From Sulfurovum sp. (GTDB lineage: Bacteria > Campylobacterota > Campylobacteria > Campylobacterales > Sulfurovaceae): 39,589 bases of DNA. Shown piece by piece: positions 35,253-39,589 of the stretch. Positions within the stretch are counted from its first letter, which is position 1. Every line of letters starts with the position of its first letter. The notes under the pieces were generated by a model that worked only from the letters and a program-made list of their open reading frames with translations, ran no database searches and was not told the DNA's origin. The position numbers and the translations under genes are program-made. The stretch is taken from contig JALUXB010000064.1 of the NCBI GenBank assembly GCA_027019175.1, positions 1-39,589 on the forward strand, given 5' to 3'.

Positions 35253-35277
35253 CTGTCGTACTCTTGCAATTTTTGCC

Positions 35278-35298
35278 ATCCCCAACTTGATCCGGGAT
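35278..35298. repeat. REP-like inverted repeat between lptB and the TIGR02757 gene
   Basis: ATCCC (35278-35282) pairs with GGGAT (35294-35298) around an AACTTGATC-containing loop. The composition (minus strand TCCCGGATCAAGTTGGGGAT) resembles dispersed intergenic palindromes known from several proteobacterial genomes. Only one copy is in the window, so the family status is a guess. It contains the ATG at 35279. Confidence 0.35.
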
Positions 35299-35323
35299 TC
35301 CTAATACTGTTCAGCCCGTATCC

Positions 35324-36046
35324 TTAAAAAGTAAAATGCTCCCCAAGATAATGCTTTCGCACATTTTCATCATGGGCAATTTCATCACTCGTTCCCGAAG
35401 CCAGCATCTCTCCGCTTCGCATGACATAGGCACGGTCACAGATGCCCAGTGTCTCACGCACGTTGTGGTCGGTAATGAGGATCCCCATATCAAGTTCCAC
35501 CAGTTGGCGGATGATGTTCTGAATATCCAATACCGCGATAGGATCGACACCGGCAAAGGGTTCGTCCAACAGCAGGAATTTAGGCTCACCTACCAATGCT
35601 CTGGCGATCTCCACACGCCGCCGCTCACCACCGCTCAGGCGGATACCGATACGGCTGCGGATCGGTTCTATGTTAAATATCTCCAGCAGTTTTTCAATGC
35701 GCGGCTGGACTGTCTCTTTGGGAAGTTTAAGCGCTTCTGCAGCAATAAGCAGATTCTCTTCTACGGTAAGGTCTTTAAAAATACTTGACTCCTGGGGAAG
35801 GTAGCCTATGCCCATCTGTGCACGGCGGCTCAACGGCAGCGTTGTTACATTTTTTCCGTCAAGAAACACTTCTCCGTCTGTTACTCCAGTAAGCCCGCAG
35901 ACCATGTAAAACGATGTGGTCTTGCCAGCACCGTTCGGCCCCAGCAATCCAACGATCTCCCGGCTTTTCACTGAAAGCGAAATATCATGTACAATCTGCG
36001 TCTTTTTGATGGTTTTAGAGAGGTGTTTGGCTTCAAGTGTGTGCAT
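35324..36046 (-). CDS. lptB: LPS export ABC transporter ATP-binding protein LptB
   Basis: The ATPase that powers lipopolysaccharide transport from the inner membrane through LptFGC to the outer membrane. 240 aa from ATG 36046. Walker A GPNGAGKTT (about 36-44), the Q-loop YLPQESSIF, signature LSGGERRR (about 137-144) and Walker B FLLLDEPFAGVDP are all present; the LptB-type ESSIFKDLTVEENL segment distinguishes it from LivG relatives. Its ATG overlaps the tsaE stop as TAATG, which rules out the longer in-frame start at 36106. LptFG are not in the window. Confidence 0.95.
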   Translation of the reverse strand: MHTLEAKHLSKTIKKTQIVHDISLSVKSREIVGLLGPNGAGKTTSFYMVCGLTGVTDGEVFLDGKNVTTLPLSRRAQMGIGYLPQESSIFKDLTVEENLLIAAEALKLPKETVQPRIEKLLEIFNIEPIRSRIGIRLSGGERRRVEIARALVGEPKFLLLDEPFAGVDPIAVLDIQNIIRQLVELDMGILITDHNVRETLGICDRAYVMRSGEMLASGTSDEIAHDENVRKHYLGEHFTF

Positions 36047-36459
36047 TAGGTATTTATCCTGTATTGTCTTTTCTCGCCGGCAGGTTCTATCTCGACTGTA
36101 AAGCAATTATAGCCAACCCCTTCTAAAAAGGCTTTAAGCGCATCACTTCCCCACTCGACAAAATGCCAGCCCGGCTTTTCGAATTCTTCAAAGAGCCCCA
36201 TCTGCATAAACTCCTCATGCTCCAGACGGTAAAGGTCATAGTGGTAGAGCCCTTCGCCGTAGCAGTGCTGCAAAGAGAAAGTAGGCGAAGTCACCTCCCC
36301 CTCGATACCGCACCGTTTGGCAACAGCTTGTGTAAGCGTGGTCTTGCCTGCAGCAAGGTTGCCGCGCAGAAAAACGATGGCATTCTCCGGAAGTTTCTCT
36401 TCCAGATATGTTACTACCTTTGGCAGTTCATCCAGCGATGCAACGATCTCTACACCCAT
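36046..36459 (-). CDS. tsaE: tRNA threonylcarbamoyladenosine biosynthesis ATPase TsaE
   Basis: An ATPase needed with TsaB and TsaD for the t6A37 modification of ANN-decoding tRNAs. 137 aa. The P-loop GNLAAGKTT is at residues 33-41, followed by the family signatures SPTFSLQHCY, HYDLYRLE and LFEEFEKPGWHFVEWGS. The stop overlaps lptB by one base and the gene lies 25 bases after trpD. The trpD-tsaE-lptB order suggests one minus-strand transcript. Confidence 0.94.
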   Translation of the reverse strand: MGVEIVASLDELPKVVTYLEEKLPENAIVFLRGNLAAGKTTLTQAVAKRCGIEGEVTSPTFSLQHCYGEGLYHYDLYRLEHEEFMQMGLFEEFEKPGWHFVEWGSDALKAFLEGVGYNCFTVEIEPAGEKRQYRINT

Positions 36460-36484
36460 ACTTTCTCCTCCCTGTCACTAACAG

Positions 36485-37459
36485 CTAAACCTTTCGGCTC
36501 ACTTCGGCAATCTTCTCCAGGTGTGCCGCTGCCTTGCCGCTGTCTATGGCCTCTTTTGCCATGGCAACACCCTCTTCAATATCCCGTACCTTGCCGTCGA
36601 CAAAAAGAGCGAAAGCGGCATTAAGCAGTACAATATCACGTTTTGCACCCTGTTCTTTTCCGGAAAAAATATCACGGGTGATCTGCGCATTATGCTGCGC
36701 ATCTCCACCCAAAATTGCCTCTTTTGGTGCCTTTTTGAATCCGTAGGTTTCCGGGTCTATCTCCCCTTCACTGATACGTCCGGTTTCCACATAGGCAAAG
36801 TTGCTGTTTGCTGAAAGAGATATCTCATCCATCCCATCCTGGGCACTGACAACATAGGCACGTTTGGCACCCAGCTCTACCAGTGCCTCAGCCATTCTTC
36901 TGATGAAAGAAGGATCAAACACACCCAGCAGGTACTTTTGCGCACCGGCCGGATTGGTTAGAGGACCCAAAATATTGAAGATGGTACGGTGATCAATCGA
37001 TTTACGAATCGGCATGATATGCTTCATCGCCGGATGATGATTCATAGCAAAAATAAAGGCGAATCCGGTCTCTTCAAGCATCTTCACCTGCGCTTCTACA
37101 GGCAGGTTGAGGTTAATACCGAGTGCTTCGAGTACATCGGCTGAACCGGACTTGGAGGTGATGGAGCGGTTACCATGCTTGGCGACCACACACCCCATCG
37201 ATGCAAGCAGCAGAGAAACCGTTGTTGAGATGTTAAAGCTTCCGCTTTTGTCACCACCTGTGCCAACCACATCGATCGCCTTTCCACGAAGCTCTTCAGA
37301 AATTGGCAATTTCACCGAATGCTCACGCATCACCGATGCCGCAGCAGCAATATCCGCACTGGTTTCACCCTTCTTATAAAGATCGATCAAAAACTGACGT
37401 GCTTCATTCTCACCCATCTCGTTGTTAAACAACCGCTCAAATTCATTTCTTATACTCAT
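36485..37459 (-). CDS. trpD: anthranilate phosphoribosyltransferase
   Basis: Joins anthranilate to PRPP in the second committed step of tryptophan synthesis. 324 aa from ATG 37459, which has GAAGG 7 bases upstream; a longer in-frame start at 37501 would read into a repeat hairpin. An N-terminal helical domain (about 1-65) precedes the PRPP-binding GTGGDKSGSFNIST (about 75-88) and KHGNRSITSKSGSADVLE (about 102-119), then MNHHPAMKH, the ILGPLTNPAG loop and VSAQDGMDEIS. No other trp gene is in the window, so the pathway is scattered or split elsewhere. Confidence 0.95.
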   Translation of the reverse strand: MSIRNEFERLFNNEMGENEARQFLIDLYKKGETSADIAAAASVMREHSVKLPISEELRGKAIDVVGTGGDKSGSFNISTTVSLLLASMGCVVAKHGNRSITSKSGSADVLEALGINLNLPVEAQVKMLEETGFAFIFAMNHHPAMKHIMPIRKSIDHRTIFNILGPLTNPAGAQKYLLGVFDPSFIRRMAEALVELGAKRAYVVSAQDGMDEISLSANSNFAYVETGRISEGEIDPETYGFKKAPKEAILGGDAQHNAQITRDIFSGKEQGAKRDIVLLNAAFALFVDGKVRDIEEGVAMAKEAIDSGKAAAHLEKIAEVSRKV

Positions 37460-37481
37460 TTTACACCTTCTCATCAAAAAA

Positions 37482-37509
37482 GCTTTCCCCAAGAAAAGCA
37501 TACCACAAC
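37482..37509 (-). repeat. GGTA-headed hairpin repeat, copy 2 (imperfect stem)
   Basis: GCTTTC (37482-37487) and GAAAAGC (37493-37499) form a hairpin with one unpaired A. The segment GAAAAGCATACCACAAC (37493-37509) recurs exactly at 38191-38207. It lies between the S4 gene and trpD. Confidence 0.6.
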
Positions 37510-37529
37510 ACTACACTCTTCACTAATCT

Positions 37530-37553
37530 GGTGCGTCGTTTTACGCACCCTAC
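37530..37553 (-). repeat. REP hairpin, GTAG family, supplying a stop codon
   Basis: GGTGCGT (37530-37536) and ACGCACC (37543-37549) surround a 6-base loop and are followed by CTAC (37550-37553), minus-strand GTAG. The TAG of that tetranucleotide is the stop codon of the S4 gene (37552-37550). The REP therefore abuts and terminates the reading frame. Confidence 0.8.
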
Positions 37554-37795
37554 AGTTCTTTAACGTATTCCTCTTTCTGTGACTTTGGGATCGTCTTTGT
37601 TGCCGGTATTTGGAGGACTTCATAAGACTTTGGTCCCTTGAGGTACTCAATGGTAATCTTGTCACCAATCTTAATGTCTTTGCTGGCTTTGGCCTTCATA
37701 CCGTTAACATAAACCACCCCGCTTTTGAGCATATCGGTTGCAATGGTTCGCCGCTTGACCACATTGACCGCACTCAGCCATTTATCTACACGCAT
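37550..37795 (-). CDS. S4-domain RNA-binding protein (Hsp15/RqcP-like)
   Basis: An 81-aa protein that is almost entirely one S4 fold: MRVDKWLSAVNVVKRRTIA, the DMLKSGVVYVNGMKAK loop and KIGDKITIEYL. Hsp15 (HslR) and RqcP share this layout and act on stalled 50S subunits bearing peptidyl-tRNA, so a role in ribosome rescue is likely by family. The tail (about 60-81) is Lys/Glu-rich. Its TAG stop lies inside the GTAG of a REP hairpin, so the last residues VKEL may have been set by that insertion. A REPIN lies immediately upstream. Confidence 0.87.
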   Translation of the reverse strand: MRVDKWLSAVNVVKRRTIATDMLKSGVVYVNGMKAKASKDIKIGDKITIEYLKGPKSYEVLQIPATKTIPKSQKEEYVKEL

Positions 37796-37810
37796 GTTTT
37801 TCCTTTAGTC

Positions 37811-37886
37811 GGTGTTGTAAGGGTACAACACCCTACAAAATTATTGCAAAACATTCATACCGTAGGGTGTTGTCCCCGACAACACC
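37811..37886. repeat. REPIN: two GTAG-family REP hairpins in inverted orientation
   Basis: First unit: GGTGTTGT (37811-37818), loop, ACAACACC (37825-37832), CTAC (37833-37836). Second unit, opposite strand: GTAG (37862-37865), GGTGTTGT (37866-37873), CCCCG loop, ACAACACC (37879-37886). The tetranucleotides face inward across a 25-base spacer. The stems share the GGTG base with the GGTGCGT copies but differ at the tip on both sides, so pairing is kept. Confidence 0.82.
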
Positions 37887-37894
37887 TTTAGATA

Positions 37895-38137
37895 TTATTG
37901 CTTAAACATCGCCTCGGCTTCTTTAGCGAACTTGTTTCCCTTCATGGTCAGGTTTCCCATCTTGTTGATCAGTCCGTCACGTTTGAGTTCATTCACAAGT
38001 TTTTTGGCTTCGGCAGGCGAATAGCTTCCGGTAGCCACAAGTGAGTCAATCACCTCTTCGAGCGATTCGCCTTTCTGCTTCTTGAGAATACCCAACAGTG
38101 TCACACGTTTGAGAAGTTTTTTGTCTTCACTGTTCAT
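37895..38137 (-). CDS. small winged-helix-like protein, paralogue A, 80 aa
   Basis: A short protein of unknown function. Residues 1-35 form helices (EDKKLLKRVTLLGIL, then SLEEVIDSLV). The rest looks like a winged helix-turn-helix: YSPAEAKKLVNELKRDGLI as helix-turn-recognition helix, then MGNLTMKGNKFAKEA as wing and final helix, as in small regulators with a LT.KG motif. By hand alignment about 42 of 80 positions are identical to the next gene (38300-38539), and both end EAMFKQ. ATG 38137 is preferred to 38161 because AAAGGA precedes it. DNA binding is inference. Confidence 0.75.
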   Translation of the reverse strand: MNSEDKKLLKRVTLLGILKKQKGESLEEVIDSLVATGSYSPAEAKKLVNELKRDGLINKMGNLTMKGNKFAKEAEAMFKQ

Positions 38138-38179
38138 TGTGCTATCCTTTAAGTTGCCCACTAACCAAAACCAATAAAA

Positions 38180-38207
38180 GCTTTTCTATAGAAAAGCATA
38201 CCACAAC
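38180..38207 (-). repeat. GGTA-headed hairpin repeat, copy 3
   Basis: GCTTTTC (38180-38186), loop TATA and GAAAAGC (38191-38197) form a perfect 7-bp stem followed by ATACCACAAC, identical over 17 bases with 37493-37509. It lies upstream of paralogue A. Confidence 0.65.
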
Positions 38208-38246
38208 TTTTCAGAAGATAAATTACAAAGCAAGAAAAGCTCCCCT

Positions 38247-38267
38247 GTGGGACAATTCTATACCCAC
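38247..38267. repeat. short inverted repeat of unknown role
   Basis: GTGGG (38247-38251) pairs with CCCAC (38263-38267) across an 11-base loop in the gap between the two paralogues, 15 bases before a REP. It may be a decayed hairpin of the same kind. Confidence 0.3.
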
Positions 38268-38281
38268 TTTTCGCCATTATC

Positions 38282-38303
38282 GGTGCGTGACTACGCACCC
38301 TAC
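38282..38303 (-). repeat. REP hairpin, GTAG family, supplying a stop codon
   Basis: GGTGCGT (38282-38288), GACT loop and ACGCACC (38293-38299) are followed by CTAC (38300-38303). Minus-strand TAG within GTAG is the stop codon of paralogue B (38302-38300), exactly as at the S4 gene. Confidence 0.8.
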
Positions 38304-38539
38304 TGCTTGAACATTGCCTCGGCAGCTTTGGCTTCCGTAAGTCCTTTAAGTGTCAACTGTCCATCGAGAAGATATTTTTCTGCTTTGAGCTCTTTAAATA
38401 TCCGTTTTGCCTCTTTGAGAGTGTACATACCGGTTCCTACCAGTATATGCATCACCTCATCGAGTGTTTCATCAGGCTTTCGGTTCATAACACCAAGCAG
38501 CGTCACCTGTTTGAGCAATTGTTTGTCTTCCTCATTCAT
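38300..38539 (-). CDS. small winged-helix-like protein, paralogue B, 79 aa
   Basis: A tandem duplicate of the preceding small gene. It shares EDKQLLKQVTLLG at the N-terminus, the TGMYTLKEAKRIFKELK helix-turn-helix region, the QLTLKG wing and the EAMFKQ end. The hydrophobic pattern is conserved while surface residues differ, as expected for functional paralogues rather than a decaying copy. AGGGA lies upstream of ATG 38539. The stop codon is provided by the GTAG of a REP, and another REP lies upstream at 38557. Function unknown. Confidence 0.75.
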   Translation of the reverse strand: MNEEDKQLLKQVTLLGVMNRKPDETLDEVMHILVGTGMYTLKEAKRIFKELKAEKYLLDGQLTLKGLTEAKAAEAMFKQ

Positions 38540-38556
38540 AATAAATCCCTATAAAC

Positions 38557-38578
38557 GGTGCGTGATTACGCACCCTAC
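38557..38578 (-). repeat. REP hairpin, GTAG family
   Basis: GGTGCGT (38557-38563), GATT loop and ACGCACC (38568-38574) are followed by CTAC (38575-38578). It directly adjoins the hairpin at the end of dapD. Confidence 0.8.
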
Positions 38579-38602
38579 ACTAAAGTTTTTAACTTTTTAG
38601 TG
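38578..38602 (-). terminator. hairpin over the dapD stop codon
   Basis: CACTAAAGTT (38578-38587) pairs with AACTTTTTAGTG (38591-38602) with two extra T in one arm. The dapD TAA lies in the stem, as in the purH hairpin at 11097-11123. No T-run follows on the minus strand, where the REP begins at once. Confidence 0.4.
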
Positions 38603-39589
38603 AAGTTCTTCGTTTAGTTTCACTTCACGCGTACTTCTGCGCGCGATGATCTCGCCGGTTGTAGAGTCCTGTCGGTAATGAATGCCGTTGAGTCCCTGAA
38701 GCTCTTCACCTTTAAAGGTAGTTTTGTTTTCCAGTTTTGCATCAGGGTTGGCCGCTTTGATCTTTTCAAGCTCTTCAGGTGCAATTTTCACTTTGGTACC
38801 CGCAAGTACAGTTACACCCGCATCGACAATACACGCATCACCAAGCGGCAGTCCGGTTACAGAGTTGGCGCCAAGCAGGGTGTTCTCCCCAATACTGATA
38901 GGGTTGCCGTCCGTACCGCTGAGTACACCGAGGATACTCGCACCTCCGCCCACATCTGAACCGCTGCCGACGATCGCAGAGGAGCTGATACGCCCTTCGA
39001 CCATCACAGGTCCGAGTGTTCCGGCATTGAAGTTGATGTAACTTGCTCCCGGCATTACAGTCGTACCTGCTGCAAGCTGCGCACCCATACGTACTTTGGA
39101 GCTGTCAAGAATTCGAGTATTGTCATCAGGAATGATGTGCTGCAGGAATCTTGGGAATTTGTCTACAGAGTCGACAGCGGGGTAGGTACCATTGAGCTTC
39201 ATCTCGATCTCATTCTCTCTGAGCCACTCAAGCTCGTATGGCGTGTTACCTACCCATGCAACGTTGGAGAGGATGCCAAACGCGCCGTTGAGATTGACCT
39301 TGCGAAGCTCTGCTTTACGCAGTGAAAGAGCATAAAGTTTCAGATAGACAGCCTCGACACTCTGTGGCGCAGCATCTTCAAAGAGGAATACGATGCGGTA
39401 GTCTTTGCCAATGTCCTCCATCGCTGCAAGTGTTTTAATCACCTGTACGTTTTTGTGTGCATCGCCTGTTGCTTCAGGAACATAAGGAGCAAACGCAGCC
39501 ATCGCATTGGCAACGAAGTTGTCATTAATTGTCGCAACAAACTCACTGCCGCTAAAGTCTACATCACACTTGGCTTCCTGCAGCGCCCT
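38597..39589 (-). CDS. dapD: tetrahydrodipicolinate N-succinyltransferase, N-terminus beyond the window
   Basis: Succinylates tetrahydrodipicolinate with succinyl-CoA on the route to meso-diaminopimelate and lysine. The frame is open to the right edge, giving 330 codons with no start; the family in Campylobacterota is nearer 400 aa. An apparent ATG at 39502 is internal, because EFVATINDNFVANA continues upstream in frame. The hexapeptide left-handed beta-helix region is clear: MGAQLAAGTTVMPGAS, INFNAGTLGPVMVEGRISSS in part, GSGSDVGGGASILGVLSGTDG and LLGANSVTGLPLGD. This is the longer DapD type rather than the enterobacterial one of about 274 aa. The C-terminus (LNEELH) lies in the stop-codon hairpin. 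Confidence 0.93.
   Translation of the reverse strand, partial: RALQEAKCDVDFSGSEFVATINDNFVANAMAAFAPYVPEATGDAHKNVQVIKTLAAMEDIGKDYRIVFLFEDAAPQSVEAVYLKLYALSLRKAELRKVNLNGAFGILSNVAWVGNTPYELEWLRENEIEMKLNGTYPAVDSVDKFPRFLQHIIPDDNTRILDSSKVRMGAQLAAGTTVMPGASYINFNAGTLGPVMVEGRISSSAIVGSGSDVGGGASILGVLSGTDGNPISIGENTLLGANSVTGLPLGDACIVDAGVTVLAGTKVKIAPEELEKIKAANPDAKLENKTTFKGEELQGLNGIHYRQDSTTGEIIARRSTREVKLNEELH

Noticed and set aside
37482-38578. CRISPR-like array from repeated short motifs
   Set aside because: The repeats differ in orientation and spacing, are palindromic REPs and are interspersed with genes; no regular spacers or cas genes.
38597-39502. Complete dapD starting at ATG 39502
   Set aside because: The frame continues upstream to the window edge with family-like sequence and the resulting 301 aa would be too short.

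Overview
The window reads as ordinary chromosome from a Campylobacterota (Epsilonproteobacteria) bacterium, most like Sulfurovum or a relative. Pointers are the cbpA-hspR heat-shock pair, the rpmH-rnpA-yidC-jag-mnmE block, a dimeric (all-alpha) dUTPase, carboxynorspermidine decarboxylase, small-type PurL, and short intergenic gaps with many 1-8 base overlaps between genes. This placement rests on gene content and order; no database search was run. I see no prophage, integrase, transposase gene, CRISPR array, tRNA or rRNA.

Layout. Bases 1-1053: the end of one unknown protein and a second unknown exported protein coupled to it. Bases 1100-7847: one promoter followed by six tightly packed plus-strand genes, namely an AI-2E/PerM-type permease, a small TLGYGD ion channel, and a complete AaeAB-like efflux system (FUSC inner-membrane protein, outer-membrane lipoprotein, DUF1656 protein, HlyD adaptor). 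Bases 7860-8597: two small lipoproteins. Bases 8606-10114, minus: cbpA-hspR with terminator and a near-consensus promoter. Bases 10150-10968, plus: a SPOUT rRNA/tRNA methyltransferase, probably leaderless. Bases 11117-15086, minus: purH and purL. Bases 15237-21358: dUTPase (plus), then a minus-strand run of lipoprotein, Sel1 protein, mnmE, jag, yidC, rnpA and rpmH. Bases 21449-23152: a divergent pair (unknown protein / nspC). Bases 23170-34427, minus: tamB, tamA, gpsA, a stand-alone RCK protein, a voltage-sensor-like K+ channel with RCK, gatB, a small membrane protein and atpB. Bases 34485-37459, minus: a TIGR02757 protein, lptB, tsaE, trpD. Bases 37530-39589, minus: an S4 RNA-binding protein, two tandem paralogous winged-helix-like small proteins, and a partial dapD.

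The most interesting content is non-coding. (1) Two intergenic elements (9941-10047 and 12683-12801) share a 33-base core differing at two positions, placed at almost the same distance inside long inverted-repeat arms whose sequences are unrelated between copies but perfectly self-complementary within each copy. One lies in the predicted leader of cbpA, the other between purL and purH. (2) A GTAG-headed hairpin family fits the REP sequences handled by RAYT (TnpA-REP) transposases; there are six hairpins including one inverted pair (REPIN), their stems vary in a compensatory way, and in two cases the GTAG supplies the TAG stop codon of the adjacent gene. (3) A second hairpin family with a GGTA head has three copies. 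(4) Six GGGTTAA heptamers plus a final GGG just after the methyltransferase stop codon have G-quadruplex potential.

No gene-free stretch exceeds 300 bases. The largest gaps, 9910-10185 and 12650-12860, hold the two constant-core elements together with promoters or a REP.
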